Shown one piece after another: positions 11,128 to 23,574 of a stretch of 64,000 nt of DNA. Position 1 is the stretch's first letter. Every line of letters begins with the position of its first letter. Origin of the DNA: Diabrotica undecimpunctata (Eukaryota; Arthropoda; Insecta; Coleoptera; Chrysomelidae); NCBI RefSeq assembly GCF_040954645.1, contig NC_092808.1, positions 17,923,383-17,987,382 on the forward strand. The letters run 5' to 3'. The translations under genes and the position numbers were made by a program. Under the pieces are notes generated by a model. That model had not been told where the DNA came from. It did no database searches and worked only from the letters and a program-made list of their open reading frames with translations.

Positions 11128-11195
11128 TTTATCTACTCTTGCTGTTAAAGTGTCACTTTATCTACCCTTGCGGTTAAAGTGATACTTTATCTACT
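11128..11195. repeat. 29-bp tandem repeat downstream of Crypton
   Basis: Two copies (11128-11156 and 11157-11185) and a partial third. Each contains tttatctac and ttaaagtg, so that neighbouring units form small palindromes. It lies about 50 bp after the recombinase stop and may mark the element's 3' end. Confidence 0.7.
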
Positions 11196-11796
11196 CAAAA
11201 CAGTTGTTATAGCAACACTTTAACATTAGCTATGGAAAAAACAAAATTGATAAACAAAAAATATTAAGTATTTCGTTTTTTTTTCTAAAATTCGCAAGAT
11301 CATAATATGATTTTTAACCCTTTCATGGGCGTGAGCAAATTAAATAGTTTTAAACAATTCTCTATGACTGGTTAACAATTATATAACTACCCCTAATGAT
11401 TAATTTTTTGAAAATTTTACTCAAAATTGTTCATCAACGTATATACAGAGAATGCGAAAGAAATCTGAGCGACAATCAATTTGGATTTCGTATGGGGCTT
11501 GGTACGAGGGAGGCATTATTTGGCCTCCAGGTATTACTACAAAAATGCCGAGATCAGCGAAAAGACGTGTTTCTCTGTTTTATCGATTACGAAAAATCAT
11601 TTGATCGAGTAAAACACATAGAACGCATAGAAATCCTAACACAACATGGTACAGACCATAACACGGTGGCCCTGATTAAAAACCTATATTGGGATCAAAT
11701 GGCGTCGATTAAAATAGACAATCGTATGACAGCAGAAATGTCAATAAAAAGAGGAGTTCCCAGGGCTGTGTACTTTCTCCACTATTGTTTAATATA

Positions 11797-13304
11797 CAGT
11801 GTGGAAACCACTTATGGAATAAAATTGTTTGTGTCCTTATTATAGAAAATAATAAAAAACTCTGGGACACGTTAACTTGTAAATTTAAATGTTCGCTTTT
11901 TAAACATAAATTTAAATGTACAGGGTGATCCACGCAAGTCTGGCATAGTCCATAATCCTTATTTTTAATGAAACACCCTGTATATTTTTATATTTTTTAA
12001 AGATTCTTAACAACCTGATTTCAACGAACTATATCATGTAGGGTCTACAATGAATAATACAAGGTGAAATTTAGAAATTAATAATTTATCACGTGTTTGG
12101 TATTATTTTAAATTAGCTAAATACAGACAATACATTTCTACTCTAAGTGTCAGTATATTGGGGAAAATTTCTGTTTAGTAACCTTCTTAACATTTTTTGT
12201 CATGAATAGGTAAAAACTGTCTAGATAGTCTGCTAATTAAAGTAAATAAATAATGTGGATTGTTATCAATCAGTTGTTGGTGTGTTGACATTTTACATTA
12301 AAATAATAAATTCCTAATTAAAATTGACTTGAGACCCACCGAATTGAGATTTTAATGATGATCAGTTACGGGGAGAATTGTAGAAGTCAAGTTGAAGTAG
12401 CAAACTTATTTAATCAGAGGTATCCTCAGTTGCCTAACATTGCAAAAGGTACTGTGTCTAAAATTTATGCACAATTCAGAGAACTTAGACATGTCAAACC
12501 ATTAAAAAGAAAACCGAACTTCATTGAAGATGAGGTGAACGTGGATATTTTGTTAAGTGTCGCAGAGAATCCAACGTCAAGTTCACGTCAAATTGCACGT
12601 CAAAATAATGTGAGTCACACAACTGTCCTAAGGAGTCTCCATGAAGAAAAACTTCATCCATATAAATTGACTTTTGTGCAGGAGCTAACAGAAGACGATC
12701 CAGATCCTAGAATGGATTTCTGCGAAAGAATGATGGATAAAATTAACACAAACGAAAAAGCTCTTGGCACAATTCTTTTTTCTGATGAATCAACATTTAC
12801 ATTGAACGGAGAGGTAAACCAAAAAAACTGTAGATGTGTAGATATTGGTTAGCGGAGAATCCTCATTGGATGCGTGAGACACACACTCAGTATCCTCAAA
12901 AGTTGAATGTTTGGGCAAGTATTATAGAAGATCATATTATTGGTCCTATATTTGTAGATGGTAATCCAATCAATTTCCTTGGGTATTCTATGAATTAATT
13001 GTCGCGAAGAAAATTATACTTAATTTCAAAATTTCACCTTGTATTATTCATAATAGACCCTACATGATATAGTTCGTTGAGATCAGGTTGTCAAGGAGCT
13101 TTTAAAAACATAAAAATATACAGGGTGTTTCATTTAAAATACAGATTATGGACTATGCCAGACTTGCGTGGATCACTCTGTACATTTAACTTTATGTTTA
13201 AAAAGCGCACATTTAAATTTAAAAGTTAAGGTATCTCAACGTTTTTTAATATTTTCTAAAATAAGGACACAAACAATTTTATTCCATAAGTGGTTTCCAC
13301 ACTG
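11797..13304 (+). mobile_element. mariner element with 284-bp inverted repeats
   Basis: Starts CAGTGTGGAAACCACTTATG and ends with its complement. TA is duplicated on both sides (11795-11796, 13305-13306). The similarity between the ends is far longer than a normal mariner TIR: 11797-12080 pairs with 13021-13304 with few differences. Total length is 1508 bp, near the usual mariner size, but about 570 bp of it is inverted repeat. Confidence 0.9.
12355..12852 (+). pseudogene. mariner transposase, truncated
   Basis: The N-terminal part has two helix-turn-helix regions (SQVEVANLFNQRYP; SSRQIARQNNVSHTTVLRSL), then the first catalytic aspartate in LFSDESTFTLNGEV. A frameshift at the end of the ORF leads to HWMRETHTQYPQKLNVWASI (to about 12998). 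After that the sequence runs straight into the right inverted repeat. The second and third catalytic aspartates are deleted. It cannot be an active transposase; any mobility would have been by enzyme supplied in trans. Confidence 0.85.
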
Positions 13305-14127
13305 TATATTCCGAAAAGATCTTCCAAAATGTCCTCGAAAATATTGAAGAAGGAATAAAAATCAACGGAGAATATGTAAACAACTTAAGATATGCAGACA
13401 ACACCGTCATTATTGCGGACAGTGCTAAAGGTTTGCAACGACTTTTGAATGCCATAACCCGAAAGGGAGAAATAAAACAAAAGTAATGGCTGTTACACGT
13501 GCACCAAATGTCGACATTAATATTCGTATCTACAACAAACAGATAGAACCCGTACAAAAATTCTTGGTTGCTGGATAACAAACGATCTTGACTACGAAGT
13601 TGAAATACATGCTCGTATAGAGTATGCTAGGTCCGCTTTTCAAAGAATGAAAAAATTCCTAATAAACTCTACATTATCGTTGGATATCCGATACCAATTT
13701 GTAAAAACATTAATTTATTCCATATTGCTATACGGAGTGAAAACATGGACTCTCGGAATCATAAGTATGAGGCGTGTAGAAGCCTTTGAGATGTGGGTTT
13801 TTCGAAGGATGCTGAAGATCTCTTGGGCAGAGAACGTGACCAGCAATATGGTGCTGAGAAGAATGGGGACTGACAGAGAACTCCTAAATATTGTAAAAAC
13901 AAGAAAAACGAGTTATCTAGGACATATTTACAGAGGAGAAAAATACAACTTCCTACAATGGGAGGAAAAAGAGGTCCAGGAAGAAGAAAATGCTCCTGAC
14001 TGAAAAATGTAAGAGACTGGACAGGCATGGACACACATTCGATACTAAGAACAGCTCAAGATAGAGAGCAATTTGCTGTAGTTATAACCAATCTTCAGTA
14101 ATGGAGAGGGCACCTTAAGAAGAAGAA

Positions 14128-15896
14128 TGATTCATGGTGTCAAAAAAAATTTTGCCCCTCCCTCTATTTTATTGGGATGGTGGGAATAATACTTCCCTAT
14201 GCCCATAAGCGAAAACTGTCAATTCAAAAAAAGGAAAATTTCAAACTAATTTTACTTTATCTAGAACTCATAAAATACACAATATGTAGCTGGCAGTATG
14301 GTTTTCTAGACAATTGACACATTGGACATCTTTTATATTCTTTGTTTTGGATATTGGGACGATAGATGATCGCCCACGAATTTTACAGTTGTATGTGTCT
14401 GGCTAAATGTTGACATCTTTGACATTGGGTAGTTTCCTTTTCGGATGCGGTGGCTCAACTGTGACAGTAGAGTTGAGTAATTTCTAATATCATATATATT
14501 ATATATATATTATTACTGTGAATAGCAAGTTGTATATTAAATAGTGGCAGATCTTTGTCTGTGCTTACTTTTGAATATGTTCAGTGCTGTATGTCCGTGC
14601 ACTAACGCTTTTTTAATGTCATCTGGATCTATTGAAAGATGTAAATTATGTATAACAACTCAGAATCCACGGTTTTGTTTTAGTTAGTATGCATGGTAAT
14701 GAGTATTTTTTTCTGCTAAAGATTTTACGATTAATGAATAGTTTTTTGTTCATTCAACTTGAACTTTAAGTTGGTTGTTAGCAATTATACAACAATGTAG
14801 CAAGTTGTTAAAGTAAAATTTATTGATTCAAAGAGCATTAGTAAAAATCATAGAAACATATTCAGAAATCAATGTTAATTATGCAATACCAATTTTATTC
14901 AACTACATTTTGGCTTAAAGTTCTTTAGAAATTCTTTCCTCCACATTGCAATAAAGTCATAAAAATAAAGTCGTTTTAATGACGAATTTTAAAGTCTGTC
15001 TACTTTCAGCTTAACAAAGAAAAACGTAATACTTAATCTTAATTGCGATTTCATGTGTTATAAAGCAATTTGTGGCATTGAGACCAATTAATTTTGTTGT
15101 CGAAAAGCTATGGGAAAGAATAGAATTTACTCAAATAAAATTTATCGTAGCTGAAATGGCTTCGTGATTAGCTGACATTAATTTATTAAACGTTTTAGAA
15201 GAGAAGTAAATAAATATTTTATGAGTATTTTTTTATTATTATTACCACAAAGAAGCTTTATTAAGAATTCAAGGGAGGCTGCATACTTTTCTTGATGCCT
15301 TCGTGTTCTGCCGACCATATTCTGCTTTTTGTTTCTATATTTCTATTCCCACTTTCTTTTATGTTTATGCACAGATGACCAGCCACGTCTCGCTTGTGGT
15401 ACTGCTGTTAAGTTTACATCTTGACAGACTATTAAGTGGGAAATCGGATATATTTGCAAAATGAAAACAATACTAAACAAAACAAAACAAACTACTTAAG
15501 TCTGACGTCACAATGGGCAGGGGTTTTAAACACCTTTCCAAACCTTTCTAATTTGTGTGTATTTGTCCCATAAAAAGTTGGAAATACTGTTTTTTTTTAA
15601 TTGTTTGAAGAATAAATAAGGATTTTTGGTTATGAACGTTCATTCTGTGCGATTGGTATTATTTGTTGTTCGTTAATTTATGAGGTAAGAATAAGATATT
15701 TACTATGAATGTTTATATTTTAAGGTTATGTTATTGTTTGATTAAAACTTTAATTATTTTTTACTGTATTTCAAGGTATTTTGCTGCTTTTATCAGGGTT
15801 ATTTCAAAATAAATCAATAAATTATTGAATTTATTTACGAAGTTGAAAAATATTTAAATTATTGTTTTATTCTTTAAGTGCTAGTGATTTTCTCCC
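14128..15896. other. no recognisable gene
   Basis: AT-rich sequence with a short TA-rich run near 14487-14510. Nothing recognised on either strand until the polyadenylation signal at 15866-15871. Confidence 0.5.
15866..15871 (-). terminator. AATAAA polyadenylation signal
   Basis: On the minus strand AATAAA lies about 26 bases after the stop codon of the ORF ending at 15897. This is consistent with a 3' terminal exon, though such a hexamer is common in AT-rich DNA. Confidence 0.3.
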
Positions 15897-16131
15897 CTAA
15901 AAGACTAACTCTGCGTTTGATACATCTAATTGTTTTGGCTCTTCTGCAGCTGGTAGTTCAACTCTTTCTTTAAATGTTATAGTTTCATTCTGTTGTAGTA
16001 GCAGTTCTAGTATTTTAGTATTGTAATCATTTTCTTGATGCTCTATTATCTCTGCCTGTCTTATTTCCTCTACTTCTGGAATTATTTCTTCTGTAGGTTC
16101 TTCGTGATTTTCTTCCACTGATTGTGTTTCC
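15897..16131 (-). CDS. possible terminal exon of an unknown host gene
   Basis: The minus strand shows a good 3' splice site (pyrimidine-rich, TTTTTAG) followed by an open frame. It reads ETQSVEENHEEPTEEIIPEV and ends SNAELVF before a stop at 15897. The frame is acidic (many E and Q), with a short leucine-rich segment (KILELLLQQNETI). The first in-frame ATG is at 16118, but the frame is open to the splice site, so this need not be a start. No domain recognised. It could equally be the tail of an unrecognised transposon protein. The upstream exon, if any, would lie beyond the inverted repeat at 16.2-18.1 kb. Confidence 0.3.
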
Positions 16132-16214
16132 TAAAAACAAGTTTTATGTTTATTATTCTGGGACGTAACAAAATAGAGTGTCGCTTTTATTACTCCAGTT
16201 TTAGGGGGGGTTTT

Positions 16215-18112
16215 ATTACCCCCTTAGCATCCTCCATGGTATTTGGAGCTTCCTGATGCTCTACGACCGCCGCTCTGGAGGGGGATCGTAAGTTTTTCGA
16301 CTCAATCCTCGTGTTCTTGGAATTTAATGTGAATTAGGGATCTGCGTTGCGAGAAGTTTGCCGGGCCTCTGTGGTCGACAAGGGGACACCGGCAACCACA
16401 ATACTCTAGTTCGACAGTTCGACTTTCTTACAATGACTTTATCTTACATGAATCTGAATATATGCTTAGTATTCTGGGCACAGTGTATACCTCAAATTCC
16501 ACAGATATGCCGGCACTTCGCACCTCGCTGGCATCTCTATTTCGCAAACAATATTTTCGATGCTATAAGGACGGTTACCATTTACGTAAGGTTTCTGGCG
16601 ACGAAGTGTTATCGCAGCTCGGCCACTGAGTGGAAAAGATATCCAAGCCCGCCTGTGGCTTTTATTTGCTCTTCGTGTCAGTCCGACACCATCAGATTTT
16701 GTTTTAAAGACCACTGTCTTTTCTTCCTATTTCAATGGTCGTGTTTATCTGGCAGGGAACGTTCTCAGTCAACACGCCGGCTCTTGTACCTCTTTATGGT
16801 TCGAGTAATGTCGTAGCCACAGCTTCGTATTTACTCAACCATAAAAAAGGGTTTCTTCAAAGTTGATAAAGTCTTCTTCTTGTTTCATAATAAAACTTAA
16901 CTACTACTAAAAGTAGTAGTGGTAGTGGCACCAAGCCAACAAGGTCTAGCGGGGCTAGTAGTGTAAGACGACTAGATCCCGATCGGAAGATGTGCTTGTC
17001 GCCAAGGTAACCAATCACGACAAAGATTGTTACTTTGGCCGGCCAACCACAGTGCCCGTTATTAACTGCGCTGTCATTGGCCTCTCGGCGGAAGTGTGCT
17101 GAAATTTCTCAAACACGATGTGTATAAAAGAACAGCACATCTTCCGATCGGGATCCAGTGTGGTCATACACTACTAGCCCCGTAAGACCTTGTTGGTTCG
17201 GTGCGCTACCAAGCTACCTTTGAGTTTTATTAATCACCGCTATCCTATTATCGTCGAAGACGTCCTGAGTTGAAGAATACTTGATAATGGTTATCCAATT
17301 TAGAAGTTAAATCATCAAGTGTACGAGAACCGGCGTGTCGACTGCAAAACGCTTCCTGACAGTAGAACACGACTTACTGAGATAGAAAAGACATTGCTCT
17401 TAGAACTACCTCACATCGTGTCGAACTGACCACAGCGTTATTTGGGCCTGTCACGGTAAAGAGCGAATAAAAGCCCCGACGGGGACTTGTAATTGCTTTT
17501 CCGATCAGGTTGAGCTGCAATAACACTTCGTCTCCGAAACCTTACGTAAATAGTAACTATATAAATTACTGTTAACGAAAAGGTAGCTATACGAAGCGAC
17601 TGGCAGCAGGAAGAGTCGACACGGCCGGCATTCTTGTCTCCTCTCTCGAGGAGAGGGAACGCGGCTACACGACGTGAGAAGGCCGACATCTCTGTGGAAC
17701 TTAAGGTATACACCACGCATCAGAATTCTAACATATATAAAGTCAGTGTAAGAATATTTTGTCTGTAAGAAAGCTCGAACTGTTAGAGAATTCAGATTGC
17801 CGGTGTCCCCTCACCTACCACAAAGGCTTCTTGCCCGTAACGGCCGGTATCTCAATAAACTCCTTAAATACGAAGATGGACTCTCGAAACTTGAGATCCT
17901 CTTCAAGAGCGGCGGTCGTAGATCGTCCAGAAACCCCTGAAAACCAGGAGGACGCTACGGCCGTACGACATGCTGCTCTTTTATACACTTTGTGTTTGCG
18001 AATTCGCAGCAATCTTCCGCCGGGAGTGCCAATGACAAAGCAGTTAATAACGAGCTTTGTGATTGTCCGGCCAAAGTATCAATCTGTGTCGTGATTGGTC
18101 ACTTTGGCGACA
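16215..18112. repeat. 1.9-kb imperfect inverted repeat, LTR-like units
   Basis: Blocks of the left arm recur as reverse complements in the right arm, in order. ctacgaccgccgctc is at 16261 and 17905-17920; ggggacaccggcaa near 16382 and 17798; tttacgtaaggtttc near 16581 and 17536. aaggtct..ggggctagtagtgta is at 16941 and 17168-17192; gatcccgatcggaagatgtg is at 16975 and 17136-17155. A promoter-like part with TATAAAAG (16997-17133) matches 17966-18106 inverted, but sits at the inner end of one arm and the outer end of the other. An AATAAA lies near the inner end of each arm body. GC content and CpG exceed the surroundings. No credible protein is encoded. It may be two inverted LTRs. Confidence 0.75.
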
Positions 18113-18168
18113 GTATATAAGGCCTAAAATACGCGATTATAGCAAGTTCTTACTAGGCTCTTAGACCT

Positions 18169-19000
<832 letters not shown>

Positions 19001-19339
19001 ATCTATAACAGTATGGTCCAACCTTTTAGACCGTGCCGTCCATATTAAGTTTGAAATTATTATGAAGGGCCAGAGAACTCAACTCGTTCAAAAAAAGTTT
19101 ATTTAAAAAAATAATATACAAACGAAATATTATTTACAAGTATTTTATTATGGTTTACAATTTACATGTTATGTTTAAAATTTAACATAAAATAAAAACT
19201 CAATGGGATATTTGTGGCAAGGCAATTAATTTTATCCTCTACTAACTTTTTCATATCTATATCTATGCTAGTCGTAGTGAGTCTAATACACGCTTCCAGA
19301 GAATCGTTTTCCTTGCGATTATTTTAGATTTAATATGCT

Positions 19340-20967
19340 TCAAAGCAGAAACATATATGTACTTTCACAAATATACGTACTACCAAACATTGAATATAGT
19401 TTCAACGCAAAGTTACGAAGTTTAGGAAAACGATCCTTGGAGACTAACTTCCAAAAGGTACTAATGTCTTCATTTTTCTTAGCTTGAAAAAACGAATCAG
19501 ACTGTAGTTCGCACGGCTCTAATTGATATTCTCCTGATTGGTTCTGGATGTTGACTCCCATTCGATTGTTAAAAAGCTCAAGATCAGGTTTTAGTGCATC
19601 GAATTCCGAAAACTTTTCATCGAATTCTCTTTTTATTTATGTAAGAACTTTTGCAAACCTCGAGAAATCGACCATGGTTTCTTCTTGATTTATTTCGAAA
19701 CACGTAGGAAAATGTGTGAGGTTGTTTATTTTCATGCAGTTCTCGAAAAGATCAAGTGTTTTGCGAAATGTCTCAATTTGATCAACCAACTGTGATACTG
19801 TCTGATTTTTCCCCTGGAGTTGTAGGTTTAACGTATTCAAGTGGGAGGTAATGTCTGTTAGAAATGCCAGTTCATGAAGAAATGTTTTGTTCTCAAGCTT
19901 TGTTATAAATACGTCCGTGTTAATAACAATTTCCGTTTCAAAAAACAGTAAGATTTCTTATCTTAAACAAAAATTTTTTCTAATACATTTACCTGCACTC
20001 AACCAGCGTATCTCTGAATGTAGAGGGACGTCCTTATAATCAGTATTTAATTCCTCCAAGAAAGAGATGAATTTTCGGTGTCGCTGAGCTCTGTTACCTC
20101 CTCTCAAGCTGTTTACTATCTGCACTACAGTTTTCATAGTATCGTTGATTTTAATTATCTTTCCGCAGAGAGCCTCTTGATGGATAATGCAATGAAACAT
20201 AACACAGTTAACACTATTTTCCCGCAAAAGTCCAGCCAATCCCGTTATGCTTTTGCTCCATCGATGCAAACGCAAGAGCACTTTTGAAAACCGCCTATAT
20301 TTTCCACAGCGTCACTAACTGCTTCAAATATATTTATACCTTTGGTCCTGTCTTCCATGTGGTGCAGTTTTAGAAGTTTCTCAGTTACACAAAAATCTTC
20401 ACTGATGCATCTAACAAAAATTAATAGCTGATTTTTGTCAGTAATATCAACAGATTCGTCCAGGGCTAAGGAGTAGTACAAACAATCACGAACTGTGTCG
20501 ACCATTTTTTTAAATACATGAGTATTCAGCTCATCAACTCTTCTAGATAAAGTTTGATGGGAAACTGAAACATATTCAAAATTTTTGGCCATCTTTCATC
20601 TCCAAAGGATCGCGCCATTTTAACGGCACACCGCTTGATCATTTCTCCATCTCTAAATCCTTTTTTACTTTTGACAAGCTCTAAACATAATTCATATGAT
20701 GCTGCTAAGCTTGATGATTGAACAGCTGGCGGTTTTGTAAATAGAGATTTTTGTTTATTCAATTTAGATTTGAGTTCTTTTACAAGAATATTGCGAGCTT
20801 CACCTTGAAATTTGTCGTATTTTGTTTTGTGCTGTGTTTCATAATGCCTACTAATATTGTATTCTTTTTGGTTTGCCTTTTAATTCGCTGAAGAAATATT
20901 GATTTTCCCATTTTCCTTGGGACGTACGATTCTCTTCAAAAATTTTGCGTTTTTTGGTACTGCTCAT
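19340..20967 (-). pseudogene. hAT transposase, GTF2IRD2-like group
   Basis: Starts at 20967 with MSSTKKRKIFEENRTSQGKW. A BED-like zinc-finger remnant (NISRHYETQHK; the first cysteine pair is lost at a frameshift) follows. Then come GEMIKRCAVKMARSFGD, SLALDESVDITDKNQLLIFV, HCIIHQEALCGKI (the conserved H-Q-LC block of this hAT group) and LHSEIRWLSAGK. The C-terminal hATC-like dimerisation block is FPKLRNFALKLYSMFGSTYI with a following CE. At least four frameshifts or stops. The same transposase gave rise to vertebrate GTF2IRD2 and ZBED-type genes (family knowledge); this copy is dead. Confidence 0.85.
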
Positions 20968-21055
20968 TCTGAATTTAACATTCAATTTATTCGCCACTGT
21001 TAATTCAACACGACACGTGCAGCTGACTGAAGCTAACTGCCCGCTCATCGGGAGA

Positions 21056-21805
21056 CAAGGATCTAGGGATCCCACCTTAAATTTTTACCTTTACCATGCG
21101 AGATGCGCTATGCACCATTACGCAGATGATTTTAAGATTTTGACATTGACATTTTTGTTTCTCCTAACCTACCCATAACCAATAAAAATAACCTTGGTCC
21201 ATCATTCGTCGTTTTCTTAGGTTGTTCAAAATTTCTATAGATATTTTGAGAACGATTTCAAAACTTGGTTTTGTCAAACTTTGGTTAGTTAAAAAATGTG
21301 ATTTTCATTACAACCAATAAATTGTGGCCTAATCCCATATAAACATAATATTTAAATTAAAAAAGAAGTTTAAAAAAGTTTCATTATATAAGATTTTGCT
21401 ATTTAGTAGTGGGAATAAAATGTAAAGAAACATACAAAAAAACCAGTAGAAGTACTCAATGTTTGTCAAAGAAAACAAGAAATGGGCTTTTTGAAAGAGG
21501 AAAGAAAGAATTTTGGAAATTAAGATAATATATTATGAAGGATAACATTTTCTTTTAAATTAAGAATTAGTTGTAAGTTTTTTATTTATGAGATTTGCTA
21601 GTCACCATTTTAATCATAATTTCAATAAGACTACATAAATGAAAGATTATAATTGGCTAATTAAATATCTAGCTTAAATCTAGTTGTCAATTTATTATTT
21701 CTTGAAATCACAAGCCAAAATTTTAAAATCATAATATGCGTAATGGAGCATCGCGCAGCTCGCATGGTAAAGGTAAAAATTTAAGGTGGGATCCCTAGAT
21801 CCAAG
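21056..21805. mobile_element. 750-bp MITE with ~80-bp TIRs inside the hAT
   Basis: The ends share GGATCTAGGGATCCCACC and about 60 further inverted bases (21059-21142 with 21720-21802). tcatcgggag is duplicated at 21046-21055 and 21806-21815. A 10-bp duplication with long TIRs suggests a Mutator-like non-autonomous element (inference). It has no ORF of its own. It inserted into the 5' flank of the hAT transposase and is therefore younger than the hAT. Confidence 0.8.
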
Positions 21806-22291
21806 TCATCGGGAGTGGGTGTTCAAGGTTAACTACTTTCTTAATATTACGGAAAGTTAGACAGGGTTGGAATAGGTAAAAGTTATCAATGGCAATATTT
21901 TTGAAATATGTTAACGAGCCTCTGGCCGCATGCGGCCCGCTTGCCTGAGGTTGGACCACACTGATCTACAAAGCCCAGTAAATATTCAAGAATGGACTGT
22001 CCTTAGTGGAATTAGTTCATATGGCAGTATCTGAAGTTAGAATTGCCATACGAAATAGCAACCTCTAATAAGAAACTTTTTTTTCATTTGTGTCAAAGTA
22101 TTAAATTTCATTTAATTAACAATACAATACTATACAATAACTAGTGATTTGAAACGGCGGTTCCAATCGATTGCCATCTACAGTCACTCATTAAATTTTT
22201 AAAATAATAAACTTCCTGTATGTAAACCAAGTAAATATAATGTATGATCTGGTGCACTTCTGACTTGACAAAATGTTTTTACTATACCCTG

Positions 22292-22311
22292 TATATATAT
22301 ATATATATATA

Positions 22312-22401
<90 letters not shown>

Positions 22402-22407
22402 GAGAAG
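22292..22407. repeat. compound (TA)n(GA)n microsatellite
   Basis: About 71 bp of TA repeat switches directly to about 45 bp of GA repeat. Confidence 0.97.
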
Positions 22408-22914
22408 GCACGCTATATTATATACATTATATGTATCATCATATGCTAGAATTCGGCTAGTTGTTTATTTTGTACTCAGCCAGAGGCCTTCTTCAGGTCA
22501 ATAAAGCAAATTTTTCTTATAGTGTGTCTATTATCATTCATATTGTCATGTGATATCTCGTATGTCGCTATACGTTCGTTAATAACGAGGATGATGTGTA
22601 GTTCCTTTTTGGTAGTCGCTTTGTTTGTTTTTTCTATCTTAATACATTCGTTATATCCTCCTCTTTCATTTAACGTATCACACGCTTCAATCGGATCAAT
22701 AACAACAGAGATATGATTTAATCCCCTTTTGGAAATGTGTGTTCTTTTTGTCTTAGCATATTTGCTACCCTCTCTCCTTTCCAATGCTGTATCATACGTC
22801 ACGATTCGACTAACTATTCTACCCTTACCACAAAAAGCCTAAAAGATATTTTGCTTAATAAAAATCTTACGTTACAAAATTACAGCAAACAATATTATGG
22901 TATAGTTTACCCTA
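22408..22914. other. unrecognised stretch with a 108-codon minus-strand ORF
   Basis: The minus-strand ORF at 22476-22802 is open for 108 codons and ends KICFIDLKKASG. The ending resembles the RT motif FIDLKKAFD, but the rest does not resemble RT. Not assigned. Confidence 0.3.
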
Positions 22915-23440
22915 TCATCATGCAACCTCTTCTGTTCACTGGTGGACATAGGTCTCTCCCATTTTTCGCCACTCTTCACGGTTCTGTGCGTCTTGTTGTT
23001 AATTCTTGAATATTCGTTTAATGTCGCCTATCCAGCGTGTTAGTGGTCGTCCTCTGCTGTGTTTGTCTTCTCTTGGGTGCCATTAAATTTCTTTTCTGGT
23101 CCATCTTGAGTCTTTTAGTCTCGCTATGTGACCTGCCCAATTCCATTTTATATATGTTCGACGACATCAGTGATGCCTGTTCTTTTTAGGTCTTGGTTCC
23201 TTTTTTTGTCTTTTTTTTGTCACACCGAGAATCGATCTTTCCATGCGCCTTTGTGCCACTCGCATTTTTATTACTGTTGTTTTTATGAGAGTGAGAGTTT
23301 CTGCTCCATATGTCATAATAGGAAGAACGCATTGGTCAAATGTCTTCTGTTTATAGCTATCGGGGTGTTGCTCTTAAAGATGTCTCTTAGTGAATCATAT
23401 GCCGCCCAAGCAAGTGTTATTCGTCGTTGAAATTCACAGG
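22915..23440 (-). pseudogene. LINE C-terminal fragment, antisense
   Basis: The reverse complement reads QRRITLAWAAYDSLRDIF, then PIMTYGAETLTLIKTTVIKM, WNWAGHIARLKDSRW and SRGRPLTRWIGDIKR, with frameshifts between. It ends in the 3' UTR near 22915. The block order is the same as in the RTE-like element at 2-4 kb. Only the region after the RT core remains. Confidence 0.8.
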
Positions 23441-23574
23441 TCTGATATACCCTACACGACACGATAAATATAAATATGTACATAAAATACACAAGAAGAT
23501 TATAACTGAAATGTACCGTACGTACAGTACTAAAAAAACAAATGAGCATTAAATCTGAGATATTTCTCGTTAAT

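Larger units (their letters stand above)
11383..14127 (+). pseudogene. LINE reverse transcriptase split by a mariner
   Basis: The first half (11383-11796) reads KILLKIVHQRIYRECE, DNQFGFRMGLGTREALF and FIDYEKSFDRVK. The second half (13307-14127) continues with YSEKIF, then NNLRYADNTVIIA, where the catalytic YADD has decayed to YADN. Then come LLYGVKTWTL, a C-terminal GHIYRGEKYNFLQ block and a 3' UTR with GAAGAAGAA (to 14127). The two halves join exactly in frame when the mariner and one TA are ignored. Later frameshifts (near 13480 and 13990) make it dead. This family ends in a GAA tail, unlike the RTE copies with GAT tails. Confidence 0.85.
19009..21963 (-). mobile_element. complete hAT transposon with TIRs and 8-bp duplication
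   Basis: The left end CAGTATGGTCCAACCT pairs with the right end AGGTTGGACCACACTG. The flanks are atctataa (19001-19008) and atctacaa (21964-21971), an 8-bp target duplication with one mismatch, the hallmark of hAT. It encodes a decayed transposase on the minus strand and carries a 750-bp MITE between the transposase start and the right end. Confidence 0.9.

Noticed and set aside
16358..16816. 152-codon plus-strand ORF and the minus-strand ORFs at 16466 and 17438
   Set aside because: They lie in the non-coding inverted repeat; homologous positions in the other arm are not open in the same frame.
20945..21178. Plus-strand ORF across 21.0-21.2 kb
   Set aside because: Spans the junction between the hAT 5' flank and the MITE TIR; no family similarity.
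22244..22504. ORF made of tyrosine/isoleucine and arginine/glutamate runs (also at 43353 and 43494)
   Set aside because: Translation of TA and GA microsatellites.
22476..22802. LINE RT because of the ending ICFIDLKKASG
   Set aside because: The preceding 95 residues contain none of the RT blocks expected before that motif.
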